Positions 7,712-16,456 of a DNA stretch of 64,000 nt are shown here, piece after piece; the first letter of the stretch is position 1; each line of letters opens with the position of its first letter. Both the position numbers and the translations under genes were made by a program. This DNA is from Comamonas thiooxydans. Its GTDB lineage: Bacteria; Pseudomonadota; Gammaproteobacteria; Burkholderiales; Burkholderiaceae_C. The notes beneath the pieces are model-generated. The model saw only the letters and a program-made list of their open reading frames with translations. It made no database searches and had not been told where the DNA came from. The stretch is taken from assembly GCF_000964545.1 (NCBI RefSeq), contig NZ_BBVD01000014.1, positions 79,264 through 143,263 on the forward strand, written 5' to 3'.

Positions 7712-9319
7712 GGTTTGATGCAGGCGAAAGCGCTGCAACTTGCCCGTGGCCGTGCGCGGCAGTTGATCGACGAACTGTACGGCCCGTGGATATTTGTAGG
7801 GAGCGACCCGGCTCTTCACAAAATCCTGCAACTCCATGACCATGGCATCGCTGGCCATATGGCCGGCACGCAGCACCACAAAAGCCTTGACGATCTGGCC
7901 TCGCTCGCTGTCGGCCACGCCAATCACCGCGCATTCAGCCACAGAACCGTGCTGCATCAGGGCCTCTTCGACTTCGGGTGCAGCGATGTTGTATCCGGCC
8001 GAGATGATCATGTCGTCGGTGCGTGCCTGATAAACGAAGTAGCCGTCGACATCCATCAGATAGGCATCGCCCGTCAGATTCCAGCCCCGGCTCACATACT
8101 TGGTCTGACGGCTGTCGTTGAGATAGCGGCATCCCGTTGGTCCCTGCACGGCCAGCCTGCCCACGGTGCCGGGCGGTACCTCGACCCCCGCATCATTCAC
8201 CACCTTGGCACGATAGCCGGGCACGGCCTTGCCGGTGGCACCGGGACGAGCCTCCTCTTCGCGGTGCGAGATGAAGATGTGCAGCATTTCGGTAGAACCG
8301 ATGCCGTCAATGATTTCAATACCGGTCGCCCCCTTCCACAGCGCGCGTGTGGAGGCGGTCAAGGCCTCGCCCGCCGACACGCATTTGCGCAGCCGGGTGC
8401 GGCGGATGCGTTCGCCCTGCTGAGCCATCACACGGTAGGACGTGGGCGCCGTGAACACCACACTGGCACCAAATCGCTCAATACCATCGACCAATTGCAC
8501 GGGGCCGGCTTTCTCCAGCAAGGCCATGCTGGCCCCGATGGACATAGGGAACAGCACCTGCCCACCCAGCCCGAAAGTGAATGCCAGCGGAGGACTGCCT
8601 ATGAACACATCGTCGGCATTGGCACGCAGCGTATGCACGGGCCAGCAGGCGCAGACCGCCATCACATCGCGATGAAAATGCATGGTGGCCTTGGGCACGC
8701 CCGTGGTGCCCGAGGTGAAGCCCAGCAGGCAGGTATCGGTCGCTGCAGTTTCCACGGCCTGGAAGTCATCGCCCACCTGCTCCATCAGGCGCTCCAGTGC
8801 ATCGGCTTCCACACTGTTGAAATAGCGCACGGCCTTGAGCGTGCTGGTTTTTTCCTGCGCACCCTGCACCTCGATGCGCAGCGCCGCATCGCACAGCGCA
8901 TGGCTGATCTGCGCTATGTCGATGATGGTGGACAGCTCCTTGGCCCGCAGCAGCGGCATGGCGGCCACGGCAATGCCCCCGGCCTTGATGACGCCAAACC
9001 AGCAGGCCACCATCATGGGATTGTTGGGTGCGCACAGCAACACGCGGTTGCCCGGCTGCAGTCCCAGCTCCTGCGTCAGCACATTGGCGATGCGATTGGC
9101 CTTGAGCTGCAGATCCGCATAGCTCCAGCGCAGGCCTTCGGCCTGAATGCACAAACGGTCGCCGCGCCCCTCGCTCACATGTCTATCCAGCAGCTCCACG
9201 GCACAGTTCAGGCGCTCGGGGAACCTCAGCTCGGGCAGCTCGAAAATGAACTCGGGCTGCTGCTCGGGCGGTGGCAGGTTGTCGGCAGCAAAGGTATCGA
9301 TATGCGCGGTGTACGACAT
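7709..9319 (-). CDS. abmG: 2-aminobenzoate-CoA ligase (AMP-forming)
   Basis: A 536-residue member of the ANL superfamily, benzoate-CoA ligase branch. It activates an aromatic acid to its CoA thioester with ATP, the entry step of the pathway. Motifs: P-loop GFTSGTTGVPKATMH, GIGSTEMLHIF (aromatic/AMP pocket), hinge TDDMIISAGYNI and the C-terminal catalytic Lys in RTATGKLQRFRL. The assignment to 2-aminobenzoate rather than benzoate rests on the neighbouring fused monooxygenase/reductase and on resemblance to the Azoarcus evansii cluster. Salicylate is the main alternative substrate. The C-terminus runs to within a base of a dispersed repeat. Confidence 0.8.
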   Translation of the reverse strand: MSYTAHIDTFAADNLPPPEQQPEFIFELPELRFPERLNCAVELLDRHVSEGRGDRLCIQAEGLRWSYADLQLKANRIANVLTQELGLQPGNRVLLCAPNNPMMVACWFGVIKAGGIAVAAMPLLRAKELSTIIDIAQISHALCDAALRIEVQGAQEKTSTLKAVRYFNSVEADALERLMEQVGDDFQAVETAATDTCLLGFTSGTTGVPKATMHFHRDVMAVCACWPVHTLRANADDVFIGSPPLAFTFGLGGQVLFPMSIGASMALLEKAGPVQLVDGIERFGASVVFTAPTSYRVMAQQGERIRRTRLRKCVSAGEALTASTRALWKGATGIEIIDGIGSTEMLHIFISHREEEARPGATGKAVPGYRAKVVNDAGVEVPPGTVGRLAVQGPTGCRYLNDSRQTKYVSRGWNLTGDAYLMDVDGYFVYQARTDDMIISAGYNIAAPEVEEALMQHGSVAECAVIGVADSERGQIVKAFVVLRAGHMASDAMVMELQDFVKSRVAPYKYPRAVQFVDQLPRTATGKLQRFRLHQT

Positions 9320-9345
9320 GATTCCGATCTTTCAGGCAAAAACAG

Positions 9346-9390
9346 GATCAAACGCTTGATACAAAAGCGCCATCAGCTATGACTTTTGAT
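9346..9390 (-). repeat. Dispersed 3'-end repeat, family B, overlapping a stop codon
   Basis: On the minus strand this reads ATCAAAAGTCATAGCTGATG followed by GCGCTTTTGTATCAAGCG. The stop codon of the acyl-CoA dehydrogenase (9373-9375) lies inside the element, so the last few residues (IKSHS) are repeat-encoded. Confidence 0.6.
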
Positions 9391-10536
9391 AAGGTCACGC
9401 CCAATGATGAGCTGCTGCACCTCGGTCGCGCCTTCGTAGATGCGCAGGGCGCGAATCTCCCGGTAAAGGCGCTCCACAGGCTGCTCGCTGACCACGCCCA
9501 GGCCGCCCCAGATCTGCACGGCGGCATCGATCACCTGCTGGGCATTTTCCGTCGCCGTCATCTTGGCCATGGCGGCCTCCCGTGTCACGTTCTCGCCCTG
9601 GTCACGCAACCAGGCTGCGCGATAGGTCAGCAGCGCCGCACTGTCGATCTGCGTGGCCATCTGCGCCAGTTTGGCCTGGGTGAGCTGAAAATCAGCCAGC
9701 ACGCCACCGAACATCTTGCGGCTGGTCGCGCGCTGCAATGCCTCATCCATGGCACGACGCGCAAAGCCCAACGATGCGGCGGCCACCGAGGTGCGGAACA
9801 CATCGAGCGTGCGCATCGCCACCTTGAAGCCCTCGCCGGCCGCGCCCACGAGCTGGGCGGCAGGCACGCGGCAGTTCGAAAACTTCAAACGCGCCAGCGG
9901 GTGTGGCGCGATGACGTTGATGCGCTCGGCAATCTCAAAGCCCGGGGTGCCGGCCTCCACAATCAGTGCCGACAGACCACGCGAACCCGCAGCCTCGCCT
10001 GTACGCACAAAAACGACATAGAAGTCGGCAATCCCCCCGTTGGAAATCCAGGTCTTCTCGCCGTTGATGACATAGTGATCCCCTTCCAGCCTGGCCTCGC
10101 AGGCCATGGCCGCCACGTCCGAGCCGGCGTCGGGCTCTGACAGCGCAAAGGCTGAGATCGCATCGCCCCTGGCCACCAGGCTCAGATAGCGTTTTTTCTG
10201 CTCCTCGCTGCCCGCCAGAGAAATCGCCCCCGAGCCCAGACCCTGCATGGCAAACGCAAAGTCGGCCAGCCCGCTATGACGCGCCAGAGTCTCCCGGATC
10301 AGGCAGATGGCTCTGGTGTCGATCTGCTCTCCCGCACCGCCATAGGCCGTACCCGCAACCGCATGACGCAGCCAGCCGGCCTCGCCCAGGGCCTTGACCA
10401 GTTTGCGGCATTCGGCATCCACATCGGGGCCATGCGCATGCGCAATGTTCTGCCTTGCCCAGGCATCCAGCGACTGTGTCAGACGTGCGTGATGGGGCTC
10501 GAAAAAAGGCCACTTCAGATAGCTGGTGTCTGCCAT
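9373..10536 (-). CDS. Acyl-CoA dehydrogenase
   Basis: A 387-residue FAD-dependent acyl-CoA dehydrogenase. Family signatures are visible: AFALSEPDAGSD (substrate/flavin), YVINGEKTWISNGGIADFYVVF (written here as a known motif region, residues about 145-165), and the C-terminal IYEGATEVQQLIIGR with the usual Glu-Gly-Ala/Thr-Glu pattern. In this operon it most likely oxidises a ring-opened or reduced CoA ester on the way to central metabolites. Start ATG 10536 is 1 base after the stop of the enoyl-CoA hydratase. The C-terminal codons and the stop are contributed by a dispersed repeat. Confidence 0.88.
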   Translation of the reverse strand: MADTSYLKWPFFEPHHARLTQSLDAWARQNIAHAHGPDVDAECRKLVKALGEAGWLRHAVAGTAYGGAGEQIDTRAICLIRETLARHSGLADFAFAMQGLGSGAISLAGSEEQKKRYLSLVARGDAISAFALSEPDAGSDVAAMACEARLEGDHYVINGEKTWISNGGIADFYVVFVRTGEAAGSRGLSALIVEAGTPGFEIAERINVIAPHPLARLKFSNCRVPAAQLVGAAGEGFKVAMRTLDVFRTSVAAASLGFARRAMDEALQRATSRKMFGGVLADFQLTQAKLAQMATQIDSAALLTYRAAWLRDQGENVTREAAMAKMTATENAQQVIDAAVQIWGGLGVVSEQPVERLYREIRALRIYEGATEVQQLIIGRDLIKSHS

Positions 10537-10537
10537 G

Positions 10538-11392
10538 TCAGTTTCCTTGAAATACCGGTTTTTGCTTGGCGACAAACGCGTGATAGGCACGCGAGAAATC
10601 CTCGGTCAGCATGCACAGTGCCTGGGCCTGGGCTTCGGCTTCGATGGCCTGCTCAATCGTCATGGCCCATTCCTGGTGCAGCATGGTCTTCGTGATGCCG
10701 TTGGCAAAGCTGGGCCCGGCGGCCAGATCGGCGGCCAGCTTCTGCGCATCGGCCAGCAAGCTCTCGGGTTCACACAGACGGTTGAGGAAGCCCCAGCGTT
10801 CACCCTCCTCGCCGCCCAGGCTGCGTCCCGTATAGAGCAACTCACTCGCACGGCCCTGACCAATGATGCGCGGCAGCATGGCGCAGGCCCCCATATCGCA
10901 GCCCGCCAGCCCCACGCGGTTGAACAGGAACGCGGTCTTGCTGCGCGCAGTGCCAAGGCGCATGTCCGAGGCCATGGCCATGATGGCCCCAGCCCCCGCG
11001 CACACGCCATCGACTGCCGCAATGATGGGCTGCGGACAGGCTCGCATGGTCTTGACCAGCTCACCCGTCATGCGGGTGAACATCAAAAGCTCGGGGGCCT
11101 TGAGCGCGACCAGCGGACCGATGATTTCGTGCACATCACCGCCCGAGCAGAAGTTGCCGCCCGCGCCGACCAGCACCACGGCCTTTACATCCTGCGCCCA
11201 CTTGAGCTGGTGAAACAGGTCGCGCAGTTCGGCGTAGGAATCAAACGTCAGCGGATTCTTGCGCTCCGGACGATTGAGAGTGATGGTTGCCACGCCAGCC
11301 TGCACCTGCCACTGGAAATGCGTGGCCCTATAGCCCGCCAGCTGCTTGTGATTGCCAGCTTGCAGCGCTGGATCGATTGCATATTCGCTCAT
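10538..11392 (-). CDS. Enoyl-CoA hydratase/isomerase family protein
   Basis: A 284-residue crotonase-fold protein. Visible signatures are GAGGNFCSGGDVHEI (oxyanion-hole strand), ACPQPIIAAVDGVCAGAGA with the second oxyanion Gly, and LVGLAGCDMGACAMLPR-like sequence around the active site (RVGLAGCDMGA). It probably hydrates, or cleaves a ring from, the CoA intermediate left by the monooxygenase/reductase. I place the start at ATG 11392 (MSEYAIDP) because GGAG lies 6 bases upstream; the longer frame would begin with TTG at 11404. Its stop is one base before the dehydrogenase start, indicating one operon. Confidence 0.87.
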   Translation of the reverse strand: MSEYAIDPALQAGNHKQLAGYRATHFQWQVQAGVATITLNRPERKNPLTFDSYAELRDLFHQLKWAQDVKAVVLVGAGGNFCSGGDVHEIIGPLVALKAPELLMFTRMTGELVKTMRACPQPIIAAVDGVCAGAGAIMAMASDMRLGTARSKTAFLFNRVGLAGCDMGACAMLPRIIGQGRASELLYTGRSLGGEEGERWGFLNRLCEPESLLADAQKLAADLAAGPSFANGITKTMLHQEWAMTIEQAIEAEAQAQALCMLTEDFSRAYHAFVAKQKPVFQGN

Positions 11393-11413
11393 GTCTGTCT
11401 CCAAAAATCCGGT

Positions 11414-12190
11414 TCACATGACTTCGCCACCAGCGACGGCTATGGCTTGCCCGGTAATACTTGATGCGCCTCGCCCACATAGCCACAGCACGGCGTCCGC
11501 CACCTCGTGCGGCTGTACCAGGCGGCCTTGGGGGTTGGATTTGACGAACTCGGCCATTGCCTGCTCTGGTGTGCGACCGGTCTTGGCTACGACGCGGTCA
11601 ATGCTGGTTTTGACAATCTCTGTTTCGGTATAGCCGGGGCAGACGGCGTTGACGGTGATCCCGGTCTTGGCGTACTCCAGCGCCAGGGCTCGTGTCAGGC
11701 CCACCACGCCATGCTTGGCCGCCACATAGGCTGCGACATAGGCATAGCCCACCAAACCAGCCGTGCTGGCCACATTGACGATACGTCCCCAGCCCGTAGC
11801 GGACATGGCCGGCAGCACTTGCTGGATGCAGTGCATGGTGCCACTCAGGTTGACGGCCAGCATCTGCTGCCAATGCGCGGCATCCATCTTCATGAACGGT
11901 GCACTGCCGGCCTGACCTGCGTTGTTGATCAGGATACTGATGGCACCTTGCGCAGCCACTGCCTTTTCAAACGCCGTTTTCACCTGTGCTTCATCCGCCA
12001 CATCGGCCAGCACCATCCGGCATTGACCGGGATGTTCTTCCACCAGTTTTTGCAGCGGCTCAGCGCGACGCCCCAGCACCGTGACGCGAGCGCCCTGCGC
12101 CAGCAACTGGCGTGCAATCGCCTCGCCAATGCCTTGGCCCGCGCCCGTCACCAGCGCATGTTGATGTTGATCGTTCCGATCGCCTGTCAT
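11414..12190 (-). CDS. SDR-family dehydrogenase, probable 3-hydroxyacyl-CoA dehydrogenase
   Basis: A 258-residue classical short-chain dehydrogenase. The cofactor motif TGAGQGIG is at the N-terminus, then NNAG, the catalytic Ser in VNVASTAGLVG and the YxxxK pair in YVAAKHG (Tyr-Val-Ala-Ala-Lys), followed by VCPGYTETE. It resembles acetoacetyl-CoA/3-hydroxyacyl-CoA dehydrogenases and would oxidise the beta-hydroxy CoA ester made by the hydratase. ATG 12190 (MTGDRND) has GGAGA 6 bases upstream and is preferred to 12202. It lies 146 bases downstream of the fused monooxygenase gene; that gap is filled by a family A repeat. Confidence 0.85.
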   Translation of the reverse strand: MTGDRNDQHQHALVTGAGQGIGEAIARQLLAQGARVTVLGRRAEPLQKLVEEHPGQCRMVLADVADEAQVKTAFEKAVAAQGAISILINNAGQAGSAPFMKMDAAHWQQMLAVNLSGTMHCIQQVLPAMSATGWGRIVNVASTAGLVGYAYVAAYVAAKHGVVGLTRALALEYAKTGITVNAVCPGYTETEIVKTSIDRVVAKTGRTPEQAMAEFVKSNPQGRLVQPHEVADAVLWLCGRGASSITGQAIAVAGGEVM

Positions 12191-12214
12191 TGAGTTCTCC
12201 ATCGCTCACGAAAC

Positions 12215-12333
12215 TGGCGCGAACCGCCCCTCGGACACCAAGGAAGAGCCGCCCCACGCCACGGGTGTCGCCCCCTCCCATAGCGCGCAGCGTGTGGAGA
12301 GTGGGGGGAAGGCGCGCAGCGACTCAGGGGGCG
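12215..12333 (-). repeat. Dispersed 3'-end repeat, family A, copy 1
   Basis: On the minus strand, immediately after the abmA stop, the order is CCCCCTGAGTCGC, CGCGCCTTCCCCC, CGCTGCGCGC, GGGAGGGGGCGACA and GGGGCGGC. The C-rich and G-rich blocks can fold into a long hairpin. Three other copies share the same order. Confidence 0.75.
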
Positions 12334-12335
12334 CT

Positions 12336-14648
12336 TCATTTCAAGGCCTTTTCGCGCTCGAACAGGGCTTCCATCTGGCGCTTGCCTTGGAAGTATTGTT
12401 TGGGCCAGACGATAGGCGTGTAGCCTATCTTGGCGGCCTCGGTCAGCGTCCAGGCCGGATTGGCCAGATGCGGTCTGGCAATCGCACACAGATCGGCACG
12501 TCCTGCAGCAATGATGCTGTTGGCATGGTCGGCCTCGCTGATCGCGCCCACGGCCATGGTCGCAATACCGGCCTCTTGTCGGATGCGGTCTGCAAACGGG
12601 GTTTGATACATGCGGCCGAACACCGGCTTTTCGAGCTTGCTGACCTGCCCCGATGAGCAGTCGATCAGATCGGCACCTGCGGCCTTGAAGGCCTTGGCAA
12701 TCTGTACCGCATCTTCGGGCGTGATGCCGCCAGGCACCCAGTCATGAGCCGAGATACGCACGGACATGGGCTTGTCCTGCGGCCAAACGGCGCGCATGGC
12801 CTTGAACACTTCCAGCGGGTAGCGCAAGCGGTTTTCCAGGCTGCCGCCATATTCATCGCTGCGCTGATTGGTCAGCGGCGAGATAAAGCCCGACAGCAGA
12901 TAGCCGTGCGCACAGTGCAGCTCCAGCCAGTCCACGCCTATGTCGGCCGCCATTTGCGCAGCATGCACAAACTGCTGCAGCACCTCATCCATGTCGGCGC
13001 GTGTCATGGCCCTGGAGATCTGGCTCACTCCCTGCAGATATTGCTGCTCCGACGCTGCCATGACGGGCCAGTTGCCCTGCTCCAGCGGCAGATCCGTACC
13101 TTCCCAGGCCAGCCGCGTCGAGGCCTTGGCACCCGCATGGCCGATCTGCATGGCGAACTTGGCATCGGTGTTGGTGTGAATCCAGTCGCTGATGCGTTTC
13201 CAGGCCTGCTTTTGCTCAGCGCTATAAGTACCTGGGCAGCCGGGCGTGATGCGCCCCTCGGGGCTGACACAGGCCATCTCGGCAAACACCAGACCGGCGC
13301 CACCAAGCGCACGCGCCCCCAGGTGAACGAGGTGAAACTCACCAGGCACGCCATCAACCGCAGAGTACTGCGCCATGGGAGAGACCACGATACGGTTCTT
13401 CAGCGTGATGCCGCGCAGGGTATAGGGCAGGAACATGGGCGGCGGCGCCTTGGCATCGACCGCGACACCGTTTCTTTCGGCCAGCCATTTCTCATAACCA
13501 CCAAGCCACTGCGCATCACGCAGGCGCAGGTTTTCATGGCTGATGCGCTGACTGCGCGTGAGCATGGAATACATGAACTGCTCGGGCTCCAGCTGGTCGC
13601 AATAGCGCTGGCCGCAGACCTCGAACCACTCCATCGCATTCCAGGCCGCATTCTGAATGCGCAGCGTCTCAACGCGACGCGCTTCCTGATAGGCCGCCAG
13701 CACCTCGGGAATATGCGCAGCCGCATCACCCCGCTGCTTGAACTGGCGTGCCAGCTCGATCGCATCCTCGATCGCCAGCTTGGTTCCTGAGCCAATGGCG
13801 AAATGTGCCGTATGCACGGCATCGCCCATCAGCACCACATGGCTGCCCTTGCGGTTTTTCAACCACCACTGATCGCAGACCACGCGCTGAAAGTTGATCC
13901 AGGCCGAACCGCGCAGATGGCGGGCATTGGTCATCAGTTTCTCGCCCTGAAGATTGTCCGCGAACAACTTTTCACAGAAGGCAATGGACTGCTCTTGATC
14001 GGCGGTGTCGAGACCGCTGGCTTTCCAGCATTCCTCCGTGGTCTCCACGATGAAGGTCGAGGTCTTGTCGTCGAACTTGTAGATATGCGCCTGAAACCAG
14101 CCATGTGGCGTGCGCACGAAATCAAAGGTGAATGCCTCGTAGACCTTGTTCGTCCCCAGCCAGATATAGCGATTGGGGCGGGTGACGATATCGGGCTTGA
14201 AGATGTCGGCGTACTTGCTGCGGATGCGCGAGTTCACACCATCGCAGGCAATCACAAGGTCGGCATCCGGATAGTCCTCGTCGCTTTGCACATCGGTCTC
14301 GAACACCAGGTTCACACCCAGCTGTTCGCATCGTGCTTGCAGGATATTGAGCAGATGCTTGCGGCCAATCCCCACAAAACCATGTCCTCCGGAGCGAATC
14401 TTGCGCCCTTTGAACAGCAACTCGATATCGTCCCAATGGTTGAAAGCCTGCTCGATCTGCGCGGCTGTCACCGGGTCCCAGTCGCGCATATTGTCCATGG
14501 TGGCATCGGAGAAAACCACGCCCCAGCCAAAGGTGTCGTAGGGCTTGTTGCGCTCCACCACCGTCACCTCATGCTCAGGGCTCATCTGCTTCATCAGCAA
14601 AGCGAAGTACAAGCCGGCGGGGCCACCACCTATGCAGACAATTTTCAT
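12336..14648 (-). CDS. abmA: 2-aminobenzoyl-CoA monooxygenase/reductase (salicylyl-CoA 5-hydroxylase-like)
   Basis: A 770-residue natural fusion. Residues 1 to about 385 are a class A FAD monooxygenase: GGGPAGLYFA dinucleotide motif at residues 7-16 and VLMGDAVHTAHFAIGSGTK, the GD motif. Residues from about 400 are an old-yellow-enzyme FMN reductase: FLPYTLRGITLKNRIVVSPM, IGHAGAKAST and HCAHGYLLSGFISP followed by NQRSDEYGGSLENR. In Azoarcus evansii the enzyme hydroxylates 2-aminobenzoyl-CoA and then reduces the ring. Annotation pipelines often call it bifunctional salicylyl-CoA 5-hydroxylase/oxidoreductase. It is the first gene of the operon, divergent from the marR gene. Confidence 0.88.
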   Translation of the reverse strand: MKIVCIGGGPAGLYFALLMKQMSPEHEVTVVERNKPYDTFGWGVVFSDATMDNMRDWDPVTAAQIEQAFNHWDDIELLFKGRKIRSGGHGFVGIGRKHLLNILQARCEQLGVNLVFETDVQSDEDYPDADLVIACDGVNSRIRSKYADIFKPDIVTRPNRYIWLGTNKVYEAFTFDFVRTPHGWFQAHIYKFDDKTSTFIVETTEECWKASGLDTADQEQSIAFCEKLFADNLQGEKLMTNARHLRGSAWINFQRVVCDQWWLKNRKGSHVVLMGDAVHTAHFAIGSGTKLAIEDAIELARQFKQRGDAAAHIPEVLAAYQEARRVETLRIQNAAWNAMEWFEVCGQRYCDQLEPEQFMYSMLTRSQRISHENLRLRDAQWLGGYEKWLAERNGVAVDAKAPPPMFLPYTLRGITLKNRIVVSPMAQYSAVDGVPGEFHLVHLGARALGGAGLVFAEMACVSPEGRITPGCPGTYSAEQKQAWKRISDWIHTNTDAKFAMQIGHAGAKASTRLAWEGTDLPLEQGNWPVMAASEQQYLQGVSQISRAMTRADMDEVLQQFVHAAQMAADIGVDWLELHCAHGYLLSGFISPLTNQRSDEYGGSLENRLRYPLEVFKAMRAVWPQDKPMSVRISAHDWVPGGITPEDAVQIAKAFKAAGADLIDCSSGQVSKLEKPVFGRMYQTPFADRIRQEAGIATMAVGAISEADHANSIIAAGRADLCAIARPHLANPAWTLTEAAKIGYTPIVWPKQYFQGKRQMEALFEREKALK

Positions 14649-14764
14649 GACAGTGATCCGTTCCTGGCTTTTGAAAAATTACTTTATATCTAAATTATTA
14701 ATGCATGAAATTTTCACTAGAATCCGGCCAAACCCTGAACCCAAAGCACGTTAGTTTGCGCACC
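14649..14764. promoter_or_regulatory. Divergent promoter/operator region between abmA and the MarR gene
   Basis: An unusually AT-rich segment (14671-14716) separates the divergent genes. On the minus strand TATAAA (14683-14688) is a good -10 candidate for abmA with a weak TTTCAT about 16 bases upstream. On the plus strand TTGAAA (14671-14676) and TATTAA (14696-14701) could serve the regulator, with a long 19-base spacer. An imperfect inverted repeat, GAAAAATT and AAATTTTC, flanks the region and may be the MarR operator. All of this is inference from base patterns. Confidence 0.45.
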
Positions 14765-15289
14765 ATGCCAACCATGGCCCAACACAATCCGGATTTCTCC
14801 ATCGACATGCCCGAAGCCCCGGGACGCGAGGCTGGCCTGTCCCACTCCGACCATCAGGCCGTGCGCCTGTGGCTTCGCCTGCTGACCTGCAGCACACAGA
14901 TCGAGCAAGTCATTCGCAGCCAGCTACGCACAGAGTTCGGCACGACCTTGCCTCGTTTTGACTACCTGGCACAACTCAGCCGCTTTCCCAAAGGTCTGCG
15001 CATGAAGACCCTGTCGGAATATCTGATGGTGACCGGCGGCAATGTGACCGGACTGACCGATCAACTGGTGGCCGAAGGCTGGGTGGAACGCGTGGCTGAC
15101 GAGGAAGACCGCCGCTCCATGATCGTGCGCCTGACCCGCTCGGGCAAAAAGCAGTTCAAGGCCATGGCTGCCGCGCATGAGCTATGGCTTGAGCAGTTGC
15201 TGACTCCACTGGGCAGCAAAAACGCCAGCGATCTGTATGAACAACTGGGCAAGCTCAGACAGGTGCTGAGCTCGCCAGAAAGTGCCTGA
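14765..15289 (+). CDS. MarR-family transcriptional regulator
   Basis: A winged-helix regulator of about 174 residues. The MarR core is clear: LPRFDYLAQLSRFP, MKTLSEYLMVTGGNVTGL (recognition helix region), LVAEGWVERVADEEDRRS (wing with the conserved Asp-x-Arg) and IVRLTRSGKKQF. It is divergent from abmA and is probably the ligand-responsive repressor of the 2-aminobenzoate operon; regulators of this type often bind the aromatic CoA ester. The start is uncertain: the frame is open from 14705, and ATG at 14765 or 14774 are plausible, neither with a strong ribosome binding site. Confidence 0.85.
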   Translation: MPTMAQHNPDFSIDMPEAPGREAGLSHSDHQAVRLWLRLLTCSTQIEQVIRSQLRTEFGTTLPRFDYLAQLSRFPKGLRMKTLSEYLMVTGGNVTGLTDQLVAEGWVERVADEEDRRSMIVRLTRSGKKQFKAMAAAHELWLEQLLTPLGSKNASDLYEQLGKLRQVLSSPESA

Positions 15290-15320
15290 GCCCGAAAAAA
15301 CACCGTTTTGTGACAATTTC

Positions 15321-15806
15321 ATGGAAAATGTCCTGCACGCAGTCCTGCGTGACACAGGCTTGGGGGCATGGTTCATGGATTTACTGCATCTGCGATATCG
15401 GCTCAAGTCCGGGTTCTACTATCTCTACGACATGCGTGATGCGCCCAACGCCATCACGGGAGAGCGCCCCTATCGCCTCAAGACCGAGCTGGTCGCCATC
15501 GCGTTTGACCGAATCACAGGCCGCGTGCACCAACATGGTCACCCCACCCGCATTCACTCCTGGGCCATTGGCACGCAACGCCGTCTGCGCATGGCAGGAG
15601 ACTGGGAAGGCGCAAACCGGCTGGTCGTGGTCTCCGGGCCGCTGCCCGAAGAAGAAATCAACAAATGCCTGAGCGTGCAAGGCTATTGCCGCTGGATGCT
15701 GATGCGTCTGGCCAGCATGCCGCATGGCAAATTTGCAGCCCATCGTGCAGGCAGCCGCAGCAGCTGGCAAAGACGTGAATCCGGCCAGCAGCGCCGTGCG
15801 GCCTGA
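15321..15806 (+). CDS. Uncharacterised protein
   Basis: A 161-residue protein from ATG 15321 (MENVLHAVL); the frame also stays open from GTG 15282. I do not recognise the family. The first 110 residues are compact and amphipathic (WFMDLLHLRYRLKSGFYYLYD, with several aromatic residues), followed by GHPTRIHSWAIG. The C-terminal 30 residues are Arg/Ser-rich and low complexity. There is no signal peptide. It lies 31 bases after the marR stop on the same strand and may be co-transcribed with it. It converges on uspA. Confidence 0.55.
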   Translation: MENVLHAVLRDTGLGAWFMDLLHLRYRLKSGFYYLYDMRDAPNAITGERPYRLKTELVAIAFDRITGRVHQHGHPTRIHSWAIGTQRRLRMAGDWEGANRLVVVSGPLPEEEINKCLSVQGYCRWMLMRLASMPHGKFAAHRAGSRSSWQRRESGQQRRAA

Positions 15807-15821
15807 CCTCCAGTCAAACTT

Positions 15822-15861
15822 CCTTCCAGCGCTTATTGATCAATCACATAGCGCTATCAAA
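15822..15861 (-). repeat. Dispersed 3'-end repeat, family B
   Basis: Directly after the uspA stop the minus strand reads TTTGATAGCGCTATG, then TTGATCAATAAGCGCTGG. This is the clearest short form of family B and fills the gap between the convergent genes. Confidence 0.6.
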
Positions 15862-16335
15862 TCAGGAATCAGCATCTTCAGCGGAATTGTCATCCGCCTC
15901 GGCCACTTCGGGCATTTTCACAATCGTCACCGGCAGCCGACTGTGCCTGGCCACCTCGCGTGAGACCGAGCCGATCAGAATGCTGCCCAGGCCGCTCTGG
16001 CCCGTGGCACCGATGATGATCTGATCGCATTCATTGCTCTCGGCAATATCGATCAGGGTATTGGCCTCTTCGCCCAGGCTGATCTCCACTTCATAGGAGG
16101 CCCCGGCCTCCTTGAGAAGATCCTGTGCAGGTGCCACCAGATCCATGCCGGCTTCGATGCTGGCGTTGGCGATCAGATCTGAATCTGTGGTTGCAAGCTC
16201 CAGCAGCGTGGCTTCCTTCTGCACATGAGCTATCACAAAGTGAGCATCCAGTCCGCTCTGCAAAAGCTTGATGCCGTGGCGTACGGCCTCAAGTGCGACA
16301 TCCGATCCATCCACCGCAATCATGATCTTGAGCAT
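15862..16335 (-). CDS. Universal stress protein, UspA family
   Basis: A 157-residue single-domain Usp. It begins KIMIAVDGSDVALEAV, the conserved first strand and helix, and ends with the ATP-binding motif GATGQSGLGSILIGS, which fits Gly-x2-Gly-x9-Gly-Ser, so it is an ATP-binding (UspFG-type) member. The last residues are acidic (EVAEADDNSAEDADS). The start at ATG 16335 is supported by GGAGG 6 bases upstream; the frame is open to 16410. It is divergent from tgt. Confidence 0.9.
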   Translation of the reverse strand: MLKIMIAVDGSDVALEAVRHGIKLLQSGLDAHFVIAHVQKEATLLELATTDSDLIANASIEAGMDLVAPAQDLLKEAGASYEVEISLGEEANTLIDIAESNECDQIIIGATGQSGLGSILIGSVSREVARHSRLPVTIVKMPEVAEADDNSAEDADS

Positions 16336-16456
16336 GGCAACCTCCTGTTCGTCTTGCGCACCAGTGTAGGCCCAGGCTGCAAAGACGGGTTGCGAATCTG
16401 GGGCAAGCACCGGCTATTGCAGCAGTGCTTGCGGGCATCTGGGAAAATAGCAGGCT

